Below, piece after piece: positions 8,216 to 16,075 of a DNA stretch of 64,000 nucleotides. Where the stretch lies: assembly GCF_022844445.1 (NCBI RefSeq), contig NZ_JALHLS010000001.1, positions 372,001 to 436,000 of the forward strand, in the 5' to 3' direction. The position numbers were made by a program, and so were the translations under genes. Each line of letters opens with the position of its first letter. Position 1 is the first letter of the stretch. The notes under the pieces were generated by a model. It ran no database searches. It saw only the letters and a list, made by a program, of their open reading frames with translations, and was not told the DNA's origin. The stretch is from Hyphomonas sp. Lineage in GTDB: Bacteria > Pseudomonadota > Alphaproteobacteria > Caulobacterales > Hyphomonadaceae.

Positions 8216-9280
8216 TCAGCGGGCGCGCGGAATGGCCGCCCAATAGTCGAAGTCGAGCAGCACGCCGTCGGCATACTTTCCGTTGGCATCCTTGTAGGCG
8301 AACAGGCCGGACGGTTGGTCCTTCACCGCAACGAGCCGCAGACGCAGCGCGCCGGCCGTCTCCGACAGCTCCGCCTTGTCCAGCACTTCACTCCACGCAT
8401 AGATCGTGTCCCAAGCAAACAGCGGGCTCACATGGCTGCCCGCGTTGATCGCAAGCACCTGGCCGGCATTGGCAAGCCCGTTGAACGCCAGCGAGCGCGC
8501 AATCGAGATCACCACGCCGCCATAGATCAGCCGCTTGCCGAAGCGGCTTTGCTTCTGGCCATGGAAGTCGAAGTGCACCTTCGCGGTGTTCTGGTAGAGG
8601 CGCGTGGCAATCTGGTGCTCGGCCTCCTGGATCGTCATGCCGTCGGCATGGTCAATCTTCTCCCCGATCTCGTAATCCTCGTAGACATGCCGGCTGCCGG
8701 ACTGGTCGAAAGGCCAGCTCTTCATCTCCAGCGCGCCAGACAAGTCCGAGGCTGCCACCGCGGCCGGCAGCGAGGGGACAACTTCCACCGGCGCGGGCGA
8801 AGCGGCATCGCGCTTGTTGACCATCACCCAACGCACATAGTTCAGCACGTCCTCGCCGCGCTGATTGACGCCTTTCGTCCGCACCCAGACGACCCCGGTC
8901 TTGCCGTTGGAATTCTCCTTTACGCCGATCACCTGACTTTCGGCGCGCAGCGTGTCGCCTGGCAGGACCGGCCTCAGGATATGACCATCAGCATAGCCGA
9001 GGTTCGCCACTGCGTTCAGCGAGATATCGGGAACCGTCTTGCCGAAGACGATGTGGAACGCATGCAGCGGATCGGCCGTAAGCCCCGGCAGGCCGGCTCC
9101 CTTGGCGAACTCGGCGGAGGAATACTGGGCATAACGATTGCCGGTCAGCGCGCGGTAGAGCGCAAGGTCGCCCTCGGTCACCGTTTGCGGCGTTGGATGC
9201 ACCAGCGTCTCGCCGGGCTTGAAGTCTTCAAAGAAATTGCCGGGGTTCGACTTCGTCCCGGTCTTCAGATTTTTTGCCAC
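8216..9280 (-). CDS. mch: Mesaconyl-CoA hydratase (MaoC-like), ethylmalonyl-CoA pathway
   Basis: A 354-residue protein with two hot-dog MaoC-like modules. N-terminal hallmarks are NFFEDFKPGETLVHPTPQTV and YRALTGNRY; the second module has HVYEDYEIGEKIDHADG, then FHGQKQSRFGKRLIYGG. This matches mesaconyl-CoA hydratase, which interconverts mesaconyl-CoA and beta-methylmalyl-CoA in the ethylmalonyl-CoA pathway. GTG at 9280 is preferred as start because AGGAGA lies upstream and the next residues fit the family. A malyl-CoA-type lyase, the next enzyme of the pathway, is encoded 1.1 kb upstream on the same strand. An alternative is another bidomain MaoC hydratase. Confidence 0.85.
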   Translation of the reverse strand: MAKNLKTGTKSNPGNFFEDFKPGETLVHPTPQTVTEGDLALYRALTGNRYAQYSSAEFAKGAGLPGLTADPLHAFHIVFGKTVPDISLNAVANLGYADGHILRPVLPGDTLRAESQVIGVKENSNGKTGVVWVRTKGVNQRGEDVLNYVRWVMVNKRDAASPAPVEVVPSLPAAVAASDLSGALEMKSWPFDQSGSRHVYEDYEIGEKIDHADGMTIQEAEHQIATRLYQNTAKVHFDFHGQKQSRFGKRLIYGGVVISIARSLAFNGLANAGQVLAINAGSHVSPLFAWDTIYAWSEVLDKAELSETAGALRLRLVAVKDQPSGLFAYKDANGKYADGVLLDFDYWAAIPRAR

Positions 9281-9311
9281 GTCCCGCGTCTCCTGTTGGC
9301 CGGGGCACGTG

Positions 9312-9596
9312 TCAGGGCCGGAGCATCTGCTCCGCAACCCCGTTCGGCGCGCCCCGCGCTGTCTCAGCGAACACCTGCACCTGAGGAGCAGCCGAAATCA
9401 AGGCGGGCCCGGCAACCACCGAAGCAGTTACGAAACCGCCCGCCAGCGCCAGCATCACGGCCATCACTTGGGCATCACGGCGCTCGGAAAACTCCTCGAA
9501 TGCGCGCGGCCCCATGACCATGTATGGCAGGCCGAAAGCGGCAAAGGCCGCAAAGGCGAGCAGCAGGACGGCAAGGGAGAGAGCAAGGGTAATCAT
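9312..9596 (-). CDS. Hypothetical small membrane protein
   Basis: A 94-residue protein starting MITLALSLAVLLLAFAAF, with two hydrophobic segments (~residues 1-25 and 44-68) around a charged loop RAFEEFSERRDAQ. The second start (9596) is chosen over 9617 because AGGG precedes it. It lies 31 bases upstream of the mesaconyl-CoA hydratase gene and may be co-transcribed. No known family was recognised. Confidence 0.55.
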   Translation of the reverse strand: MITLALSLAVLLLAFAAFAAFGLPYMVMGPRAFEEFSERRDAQVMAVMLALAGGFVTASVVAGPALISAAPQVQVFAETARGAPNGVAEQMLRP

Positions 9597-9698
9597 CCGC
9601 CCACCCTGCCATGCCAAGGCTGATATTCGGCGAATCCGATCGGTGAAATTTGATCGATCGGCCTGCCGCCCGCCCGCGCTGCGACTGAATTACGCGCT

Positions 9699-10046
9699 TC
9701 AGACGATCTCCAGCAGCTTTTCGTTCGGCCGGCCTAGCACGGACTTCTCGCCATTGATGCCGATCGGGCGCTGGATCAGCTTCGGGTTCTCTGCCATTGC
9801 GGAATAGACCTCCTGATCGCTCGCGCCCTCGCTTAGTCCCGCCGCCTCGGCATCCTTCGCTCGCAGGAATTCACGCGGCGACTTCGCGCCCATCTTCTTC
9901 GCGATATCCTTCAGTTCTTCGATACTGAGGCGCTCCGCCAAGCTCATGTACTTGCGCACCTCAACCTTCACACCCCTCGCCTCCAGCAGCTCCAGCCCCT
10001 TCTTGGATGACCCGCAACCGGGATTGTGGATGAGAACATAGGTCAT
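9699..10046 (-). CDS. ArsC/Spx-family thioredoxin-fold protein
   Basis: A 115-residue ArsC-family protein. The N-terminus MTYVLIHNPGCGSSKKGLEL carries the single Cys at residue 11, and the C-terminal RPIGINGEKSVLGRPNEKL matches the substrate-side loop of glutathione/glutaredoxin-dependent arsenate reductases and of the uncharacterised YfgD group. The first Arg usually found after RPI is absent (RPIGINGE), so arsenate reduction is not assured. No other ars gene is nearby. Its start overlaps the end of the upstream methyltransferase remnant frame. Confidence 0.82.
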   Translation of the reverse strand: MTYVLIHNPGCGSSKKGLELLEARGVKVEVRKYMSLAERLSIEELKDIAKKMGAKSPREFLRAKDAEAAGLSEGASDQEVYSAMAENPKLIQRPIGINGEKSVLGRPNEKLLEIV

Positions 10047-10342
10047 GGGAGACTCCTGCGTTTGCTGAATGTGGAGTTAGGGGCGGACGCAGTCTTGTCG
10101 AGTCCTCCCGGTGAGAGCCGCGGCGCAGCCCCCTGCCGAAATCCACTGAGATCAATCTCGCGCAGCGCTGCCCCGCCATCCGTCGACAGGCCGCCGGGCC
10201 GCGCCAGCGCCCCCCTTCAGCCTGGCGGCTTCCTCCGCCAGATGGCGCCCAGCCTGCATCCGATCTCCAGCACCCGGCTATTCGGTGTCAGCGAGACCGC
10301 CTCCGGAATCTCTGCGATCCTAGGGGAAAGCTGCCGGATCAC
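10043..10342 (-). pseudogene. Internally deleted SAM-dependent methyltransferase remnant
   Basis: Directly after the lyase stop (TGA at 10345-10343) a GTG opens a frame reading IPEAVSLTPNSRVLEIGC, which contains the class I methyltransferase motif I (VLEIGCRLG). After a few codons an in-frame TGA interrupts it, and the same frame then continues ALARPGG and DGGAALREIDL, which looks like the C-terminal strand region of the same fold. About 100 residues of the middle would be missing. The frame ends in a TGA overlapping the ArsC-like start. I read it as a deletion-plus-stop pseudogene; similarity is by eye only. Confidence 0.5.
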
Positions 10343-11224
10343 TCAGTCCGCCAGCGCCCGGATCGCCTCGTCCAGCGCGACGGCGCGCCTGGCTTCATCA
10401 AGGTGCAACAGCTCCGTCATCTTGCCGTTGACCTTCAGCACGCCCTTGCCCGCATTGGCCGGATCGGCGAACGCGGCGATCACCGCGCGAGCCTGTTCCA
10501 CATCGGCGCCCGAGGGCGCAAAAACGCGGTTGCATGCCTCGACTTGGGAAGGATGGATCAGCGTCTTGCCGTCAAAGCCGAGATCGCGGCCCTGTTCGCA
10601 TTCGGCGGCAAAGCCCGTCTCGTTCTTGATGTCGTTGTAAACGCCGTCGATGGCTGTCAGGTTATAGGCGCGCGCCGCCGCCACCGACAGCTGCAGCGCC
10701 GTCTGGAAAGCGGCCCGTTCCGGGGTCATCCGGGCGCGATATTCCTTGGCAAGGTCGTTGGTGCCCATGACGAAAGTGGTGAGGTGCGAACCGACAGAGG
10801 CCGCCGCGATCTCGTGAATGTTGAGTATCGCCAGTGGCATCTCGATCATCACCCAGAGTGCGAAGCCGTCCCCTGCCCCCGCCTTTTTCAGCGCTGCGTC
10901 CAGCCGCTCGATGTCGCGCGCGCTCGTCACCTTCGGCGCCAGCACGGCATGCGCCCCGGACTTCACCGCCATTTCCAGATCCGCATGGCCCCACTCGGTA
11001 TCGAGCCCGTTCATCCGCACGACCAGTTCGCGCTGGCCGTATCCGCCCGCGGCGAGCGCCGCAGCAATTGCCCCGCGTGCCTCGCCCTTCGCTTCGGGGG
11101 CGACCGCATCCTCAAGGTCGAGGATCAGCGTGTCGGCAGGAATCTCACGGGCTTTCTCGAGCGCGCGGGCATTGGCCCCCGGCATGTAGAGGCAGGAGCG
11201 GCGCGGACGATGGGCGGTGGACAT
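10343..11224 (-). CDS. HpcH/HpaI (CitE-like) CoA-ester lyase; candidate malyl-CoA / methylmalyl-CoA lyase or thioesterase
   Basis: A 293-residue CitE-like TIM-barrel protein: RSCLYMPGANARALEKA, the Mg/CoA motif LILDLEDAVAPEAKGEAR, then VMIEMPLAILN and the C-terminal LIHPSQVE. Length and the N-terminal YMPG motif resemble the (3S)-malyl-CoA thioesterase (Mcl2) branch more than the longer Mcl1 lyases. With the mesaconyl-CoA hydratase nearby it plausibly works in the ethylmalonyl-CoA pathway, cleaving beta-methylmalyl-CoA or hydrolysing malyl-CoA. ATG at 11224 is taken as the start; upstream codons overlap the divergent GNAT gene. Confidence 0.82.
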   Translation of the reverse strand: MSTAHRPRRSCLYMPGANARALEKAREIPADTLILDLEDAVAPEAKGEARGAIAAALAAGGYGQRELVVRMNGLDTEWGHADLEMAVKSGAHAVLAPKVTSARDIERLDAALKKAGAGDGFALWVMIEMPLAILNIHEIAAASVGSHLTTFVMGTNDLAKEYRARMTPERAAFQTALQLSVAAARAYNLTAIDGVYNDIKNETGFAAECEQGRDLGFDGKTLIHPSQVEACNRVFAPSGADVEQARAVIAAFADPANAGKGVLKVNGKMTELLHLDEARRAVALDEAIRALAD

Positions 11225-11267
11225 GGGCGGGTTACCCCTTAAGAGCTGATGATCTGACACCGGAGCG

Positions 11268-11753
11268 ATGCATCGCATGGCCGCACATGTCCAGATCAGG
11301 CGGGCCAACCCGCGCGATTTCGACGCGCTGGGTGCGGTTTTCCATGCCGCCGTCCGCGGCGGCGCTACCGCTTATACGCAGGCGCAGCGGGCCGCCTGGT
11401 CGCCTGCGCCGCGCGCCGGCGAGGCGTGGGCCGCCCATCTCGGCGCGCAGGCAGTCTGGCTGGCAGAAGACGCCGGCGAGGCGCTCGGCTTCATGACGCT
11501 GACGCCGGAAGGTTATGTGGACCTCGCCTACATCATAGCCCCCGCGCAGGGACGCGGCCTGTTCCGGCAACTCTACACCGCACTCGAGGACGAAGCGCGC
11601 GGCGCCCGTTTTGCCCGCCTCTGGACCGATGCCAGTCTGCATGCGAAGGCCCCCTTTGAAGCCGTTGGTTTCGTGGTCACCCGGCCCGAAACCGTGACGC
11701 GCGGCGGCGAGACGTTCAAACGCTTCCGGATGGAGAAGATCCTCGATGCCTGA
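11268..11753 (+). CDS. GNAT-family N-acetyltransferase
   Basis: A 161-residue acetyltransferase of the GNAT fold: VQIRRANPRDFDALGAVFH at the N-terminus, the beta-4/acetyl-CoA region YVDLAYIIAPAQGRGLFRQL (Q-x-x-G-x-G/A-like loop), and APFEAVGF at the C-terminus. Substrate is unknown. ATG at 11268 or 11277 could be the start. Divergent from the lyase gene (43 bases between starts); its stop overlaps the start of the serine hydrolase by 8 bases, so the two are probably one operon. Confidence 0.85.
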   Translation: MHRMAAHVQIRRANPRDFDALGAVFHAAVRGGATAYTQAQRAAWSPAPRAGEAWAAHLGAQAVWLAEDAGEALGFMTLTPEGYVDLAYIIAPAQGRGLFRQLYTALEDEARGARFARLWTDASLHAKAPFEAVGFVVTRPETVTRGGETFKRFRMEKILDA

Positions 11754-12879
11754 CACGGCCCTTCCCCCGATCAGCGGCTTCGTCGCCCCCGGCTTCGAAG
11801 CCGTGGAAGAGGTCTTCGCGGCCAATTTTGCCCGCGGCGAGGAACAGGGCGCCGGCTTCGCCGTGCTGCTGGACGGCGAGGTGATCATCGACCTTCACGG
11901 CGGCTGGGCCGACCGCGGAGGCATGAAGCCCTGGGATGCGCGCACCCTTGTGCCTGTCTACTCCACCACCAAGGGAATCGCGGCCCTCATCCTCGCCATG
12001 GCAGTTGAGGGCCTGCCCGGCGGGTACGAAACGCCCGTCGCCGAGGTCTGGCCGGAGTTTGTTGCTGCCGGAAAAGAGGCCATCACGATCGGCGAGGTGG
12101 CGAGCCATCAGGCGGGCCTGCCCGGCTTCATCGACCCCATTGACCCCGCCCTATGGCTCGACCCGCCGGCCTGCGCCGCCGCGCTTGCCGAGCTCGCGCC
12201 GATGTGGCCCCCGGGCACCGCACACGGTTACCATCCGCTGACCTGGGGCTATCTCGTCGGCGAGATCGTGGCCCGCATCACCGGCCGCACGCTGGGCACC
12301 ATCCTGCGCGAGGACATCACCGCCCCGCTCGGCATCGACTTCCGCATCGGCCTGCCGGCAACCGAGCATGACCGCGTTGCCGAAATCCTGCGCCCCAAAG
12401 CGCTCGCCGACCTTGGCGAAATCACGCCGCCGCGCCGCGCCGCTTTCCTCACCAAATGGTCAGCGCCGGACCGGGGCGGCGCCATCTGGCGCGAGATCGA
12501 GATTCCCTCCGCCAACGGACATGGCACCGCCTCCGCCGTCGCGACGCTCTATCATGCCTACGCCCACACCGGCCTCATCGGCGGCAAGCGCCTGATACGC
12601 CCGGCGAGCTTCGCCGCGCTCACCAGCCCCCGCACCGACGGGCCGGACCTTGTCTTGCCGATGGTCACGCGCTTTGGCGCCGGCATCATGCACAACAACC
12701 TCGAAGCCTTCGGTCCTTTTACGGACGGCCTTGGCCATTGCGGCTGGGGAGGCTCGCTCGCCATCGCCTCGCCGTCGCGGGGGCTCACCTGCGCTTATGT
12801 GATGAACCGCCAGTCCAACAGCCTCGTCGGCGACCCGCGCGCCGTGCGCCTTGTTGAATCTGTGGCGGCGTGCCTCTGA
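11746..12879 (+). CDS. Beta-lactamase-fold serine hydrolase (EstB/LACT type)
   Basis: A 377-residue member of the beta-lactamase/class C penicillin-binding superfamily. The catalytic S-x-x-K appears as STTK around residue 74 (VPVYSTTKGIA) and the Tyr motif as YHPLTWGYLVGEI near 165; no signal peptide is present, which favours a cytoplasmic esterase rather than a secreted beta-lactamase. The C-terminal HCGWGGS is the third active-site element. It overlaps the GNAT gene and is followed after 4 bases by a LysE exporter. Confidence 0.88.
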   Translation: MPDTALPPISGFVAPGFEAVEEVFAANFARGEEQGAGFAVLLDGEVIIDLHGGWADRGGMKPWDARTLVPVYSTTKGIAALILAMAVEGLPGGYETPVAEVWPEFVAAGKEAITIGEVASHQAGLPGFIDPIDPALWLDPPACAAALAELAPMWPPGTAHGYHPLTWGYLVGEIVARITGRTLGTILREDITAPLGIDFRIGLPATEHDRVAEILRPKALADLGEITPPRRAAFLTKWSAPDRGGAIWREIEIPSANGHGTASAVATLYHAYAHTGLIGGKRLIRPASFAALTSPRTDGPDLVLPMVTRFGAGIMHNNLEAFGPFTDGLGHCGWGGSLAIASPSRGLTCAYVMNRQSNSLVGDPRAVRLVESVAACL

Positions 12880-12883
12880 CACG

Positions 12884-13504
12884 ATGCCCGGCGGGTTTGA
12901 CTGGATCGGGTTCCTGATCGCCGTCGCGGTGATCGAACTGACGCCGGGACCCAACATGGGCTGGCTGGCCGCGCTGACGATGCGGGAGGGCAAGCGGCCC
13001 GCCTTGGCCGCCGTCGCCGGCATCACCACCGGCCTCTCACTGCAGCTCCTCGCCGCAGTCACAGGGCTGACGGCGCTGATCATCAGTGTGCCGAGCGTTC
13101 ACCACCTGCTGCACTGGGCCGGCGTCGCCTTCATGCTCTACCTTGCCTGGGAGGCTTACTCAGACACGGGCTCGGTTGCCCTCGCCGCGTCCGGCCATGA
13201 GCGTGGCTTTCGCCGCGGCCTCATCGCCAACGTTCTGAACCCCAAGGCGCTGGCCTTCTATGTGCTGCTGATCAACCAGTTCGTGACCCCGGCAAGCCCC
13301 GCGCCGGTCTGGTTGCAGAGCCTGATCCTGGGAGCGATCCATCTCTCGGTCGCCACGCTCGTCCATCTCGGAATCGTGCTGTTGGCCGGGCGGCTAGGCG
13401 AGCGGCTCGAGCGCTGGCGTACTTCGTTCGCGGCGCGGTTAACCTTCGCTTGCCTTCTGGCGGCGATTGCTCTCTGGCTCGCCCTCACACCGCCGCGCAC
13501 CTGA
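12884..13504 (+). CDS. LysE/RhtB-family amino-acid exporter
   Basis: A 206-residue inner-membrane protein with six hydrophobic segments. The signature is ELTPGPNMGWLAAL near residue 20 and FRRGLIANVLNPKALAFY near 110, both hallmarks of LysE/RhtB translocators. ATG at 12884 is chosen because an upstream start would overlap the hydrolase. Third gene of a likely GNAT-hydrolase-exporter operon. Substrate unknown. Confidence 0.88.
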   Translation: MPGGFDWIGFLIAVAVIELTPGPNMGWLAALTMREGKRPALAAVAGITTGLSLQLLAAVTGLTALIISVPSVHHLLHWAGVAFMLYLAWEAYSDTGSVALAASGHERGFRRGLIANVLNPKALAFYVLLINQFVTPASPAPVWLQSLILGAIHLSVATLVHLGIVLLAGRLGERLERWRTSFAARLTFACLLAAIALWLALTPPRT

Positions 13505-13512
13505 ACTGCGTC

Positions 13513-13528
13513 TGGCACGTGCATTGCA
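13513..13528 (+). promoter_or_regulatory. Sigma-54 (RpoN) -24/-12 promoter
   Basis: TGGCACGTGCATTGCA fits the TGGCAC-N5-TTGCA consensus exactly, with GG at 13514-13515 and GC at 13526-13527 separated by the required 10 bases. It begins 9 bases after the LysE stop. Predicted initiation is near 13539-13541. The transcript would meet a terminator ending at 13610 and cannot reach a plus-strand gene, so it appears to drive a short RNA. Confidence 0.75.
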
Positions 13529-13539
13529 CTTCTGTTCTT

Positions 13540-13610
13540 CGAACGAACAGTGCTCTCATCAGCATTTGACGAACTTCGCGGCGGCGCCTTCCGGCTCCGC
13601 CGCTTTTTTT
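13540..13610 (+). ncRNA. Candidate ~70-nt sigma-54-dependent small RNA
   Basis: Bounded by a perfect RpoN promoter and an intrinsic terminator, the predicted transcript is about 70 nt. Its 5' part contains the partial inverted repeat TTCGAACGAA and is relatively AT-rich compared with flanking genes; its 3' half is the terminator hairpin. There is no ATG-initiated ORF. The neighbours are convergent (LysE on plus, rarD on minus), so it is not a leader. It is also antisense to the RNA downstream of rarD. Confidence 0.5.
13578..13610 (+). terminator. Intrinsic terminator
   Basis: GCGGCGG (13578-13584) pairs with CCGCCGC (13597-13603) around a 12-base loop and is followed by seven T (13604-13610). 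It ends LysE-operon or sigma-54-driven transcription before convergent rarD. Confidence 0.85.
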
Positions 13611-13615
13611 GTATC

Positions 13616-14527
13616 TCAAGCCGGCCGCGCGGCCCGCGCCAGGCGACGTGCTTTCGCATCGCCCATCAGGCTGTCGGCCGTGAAGATGACGAGCGCCGTC
13701 CAAATGAAGCCGAACGCAATGCCATGTGTCAGGCTGAACGCTTCCTTGAACACGAACACCGCGATCAGGAACTGCAGCGTCGGGCCAATATATTGCATCA
13801 TGCCGATGGTGGAGAGCTTCAAGCGCTTGGCCGCCAGCGCGAACAGGATCAGTGGCACCGCCGTGATCGGCCCGGCTGCCATCAGCAGCGCGATGTCCCA
13901 GCCGCCATCCCCCATCCAGCGCCCGGGCACCTGCGTCGTCGCGAACCAGGCCAGCCAGCCCGCCGCCAGCGGCACGAGCAGCAACACCTCGACCAGGAAC
14001 CCCGCCCGGCTGTCGATCACCACCTGCTTTCGGATCACGCCATAACAGGCAAAGGTCGAGCACAGCGCCAGCGCCACCCAGGGCACATGCCCGAAGGCGA
14101 ACGCCATGATCGCGACACCCACAGTTGCCACCGCGACTGCCAGCCATTGCGCGGCCCGCAACTTCTCCGAAAAGATCAGCATGCCGAACAACACGTTGAC
14201 CAGCGGGTTGATGTAGTAGCCGAGCGAAGCTTCTATCGCCCGTCCGGCATTCACTGACCAGATGTAAATCGCCCAGTTCGCCGCGATCAGGATGCTCGAT
14301 AGTGCCAGCCATTTGAGGTTCGACCCCGTGAAGGCTGCCTTTACATCGCGCCAGTTCGCGGCAAGCGCAATCAGGATCACCGCCGTCGGCACCGACCAGA
14401 TGATCCGGTGCGCCAGCAGCTCGAACGCACCGATATGGTTCATTGCGCGGATGTACAAAGGCAGGCTGCCCCAGATCAGGTAGCAGCCTAGGGCGGCGGC
14501 AAATCCAAGGCGGAGCGCGGCGTTCAT
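13616..14527 (-). CDS. rarD: RarD-type EamA transporter
   Basis: A 303-residue protein with ten predicted hydrophobic helices. The start region AALGCYLIWGSLPLYIRAM and the helix 2-3 loop ELLAHRIIWSV are typical of the RarD (chloramphenicol-sensitive protein) branch of EamA permeases, as are NWAIYIWSVNAGRAIEASLG and GYYINPLVNVL. Inner-membrane exporter of unknown substrate. Convergent with the LysE/sigma-54 unit. Confidence 0.93.
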   Translation of the reverse strand: MNAALRLGFAAALGCYLIWGSLPLYIRAMNHIGAFELLAHRIIWSVPTAVILIALAANWRDVKAAFTGSNLKWLALSSILIAANWAIYIWSVNAGRAIEASLGYYINPLVNVLFGMLIFSEKLRAAQWLAVAVATVGVAIMAFAFGHVPWVALALCSTFACYGVIRKQVVIDSRAGFLVEVLLLVPLAAGWLAWFATTQVPGRWMGDGGWDIALLMAAGPITAVPLILFALAAKRLKLSTIGMMQYIGPTLQFLIAVFVFKEAFSLTHGIAFGFIWTALVIFTADSLMGDAKARRLARAARPA

Positions 14528-14650
14528 GCGCGCACCCTATAGGCCGCTGCCCAAACCGGCGCCACCCGGATTTTGCGCCGCCCTGAAGGCTGGCCAACAC
14601 CGCCTCCCGGCGCTAGGTCTTAAGTCGCAACCAGACCTTGGAGACGCCCA

Positions 14651-15928
14651 ATGCTTCGCGCCCTCTTCACTGCCGCCAGCCTATTCGCCCTCAGCGCCGC
14701 CGCCACTGCCGAGACCACCCTGCTGACCGGCGGGCACGTCATCGATGTCGAGCGCGGCACGGTGATGAAGGACTATGACATCCTGGTCGAGAACGGTGCG
14801 ATCAAGGCCGTCGGCCGCAAGGGCACGCTCGGCGCGTCCGGCGCCGCGAAGATCGACATGAAGGGCGCCTTCTTGCTGCCGGGCCTCTCCGATAGCCACG
14901 TCCACCTGACCAGCCGGTCTGACCTGCACGGCTATCGCCGCCTTGCCGTCTCCACGCCGCGCTCGGCCATCTCCGGCGTCGCCAATGCCGAGAAGACGCT
15001 TCGCGCCGGCTTCACCACTGTGCGCAATCTAGGAGGGCCCGGCTTCGCGGATGTGGACCTGAAGGACGCGATCGACACCGGAGAAATTCCCGGGCCCCGC
15101 ATCATTCCGGCCGGCCAGTCCATCGGTATCACCGGCGGGCACTGTGACAACAACCTTCTTCCGTATGAGGATAATGCCATCGGGGGCGGCGTCGCCGACG
15201 GGCCCTGGGCCGTGCGCCAGAAGGTGCGCGAGAACAAGAAGTACGGCGCCGAAGTCATCAAGTTTTGCGGCACAGGCGGCGTGCTGTCGAAAGGCACCAC
15301 CATCGGCGCGCAGCAGTTCACGCTTGAAGAGATGCAGGCCATCGTCAGCGAGGCTCATGAGCTGGGCATGAAGGTCGCCGTCCATGCCCATGGCGCGAAG
15401 GGCATCCAAACCGCCCTCGAAGCGGGCGTCGATTCGGTGGAGCATGCCAGCCTGATCTCCGACGAGAGCCTCGCCCTCGCTGTGAAGCAGGGTACGTTCC
15501 TGTCGATGGACATCTATGTGTCTGACTTCATACTTGGCGAAGGCGAAGCGGCCGGCATCCTCCCGGAATCGCTGGAGAAGGAAAAGATCGTCGGTCAGGC
15601 CCAGCGCGAGCGATTTCAAGCGGCCACCAAAGCCGGCGCCAAGATCGCGTTCGGCACCGACGCGGGTGTGTATACCCACGGCCTCAACGCGCGCCAGTTC
15701 GCCTTAATGGTAAAATGGGGCATGAGCCCGGCCGAGGCGATCCGGGCTGCCACGCTCGGAAATGCCGAACTCTTCGGCCTGAAAGACCAGATCGGAAGCC
15801 TCGCCGCGGGCAAACGCGCCGACATCATCGCGGTTGACGGTGATCCGCTGGCGGACGTTCGGCAACTTGAGGACGTCGACTTCGTGATGAAGGATGGTGC
15901 CGTGTTCTATAACGGGCTGGGTAAGTGA
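14651..15928 (+). CDS. Secreted amidohydrolase, Xaa-Pro dipeptidase-like (Cc2672 type)
   Basis: A 425-residue metal-dependent hydrolase with an N-terminal signal peptide (MLRALFTAASLFALSAAATA). Metal ligands are visible in SDSHVHLTS, the probable carbamylated Lys in EVIKFCGTGGV, His in AVHAHGAKG and VEHASLIS, and Asp in FGTDAGVYTHG. The pattern ITGGHCDNN is shared with amidohydrolases that cleave C-terminal or Xaa-Pro dipeptides. Likely periplasmic peptide scavenging. It stands alone; a hairpin follows its stop and serves the convergent TonB receptor. Confidence 0.85.
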   Translation: MLRALFTAASLFALSAAATAETTLLTGGHVIDVERGTVMKDYDILVENGAIKAVGRKGTLGASGAAKIDMKGAFLLPGLSDSHVHLTSRSDLHGYRRLAVSTPRSAISGVANAEKTLRAGFTTVRNLGGPGFADVDLKDAIDTGEIPGPRIIPAGQSIGITGGHCDNNLLPYEDNAIGGGVADGPWAVRQKVRENKKYGAEVIKFCGTGGVLSKGTTIGAQQFTLEEMQAIVSEAHELGMKVAVHAHGAKGIQTALEAGVDSVEHASLISDESLALAVKQGTFLSMDIYVSDFILGEGEAAGILPESLEKEKIVGQAQRERFQAATKAGAKIAFGTDAGVYTHGLNARQFALMVKWGMSPAEAIRAATLGNAELFGLKDQIGSLAAGKRADIIAVDGDPLADVRQLEDVDFVMKDGAVFYNGLGK

Positions 15929-15980
15929 CCGCTTCCCCTCTCTGTCTCCGGTGAGACTGGAGAGGAGCTGAGGCAAAGAC

Positions 15981-16011
15981 AAAAAAGGGCCGCCCTCTCG
16001 GACGGCCCTTT
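15981..16011 (-). terminator. Intrinsic terminator of the TonB-receptor gene
   Basis: Read on minus, AAAGGGCCG pairs with CGGCCCTTT around a 10-base loop and the transcript ends in a T-run (TTTTTT, 15986-15981). It lies 65 bases past the receptor stop. The stem is symmetric enough to serve the plus-strand amidohydrolase too, but T-run quality favours minus. Confidence 0.75.
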
Positions 16012-16075
16012 CCGGTCTGACACCCCCCGGTGCCCCGCACAGCCGGGCGCAGCCCGGCCGCGGTCAGACGTTCTG

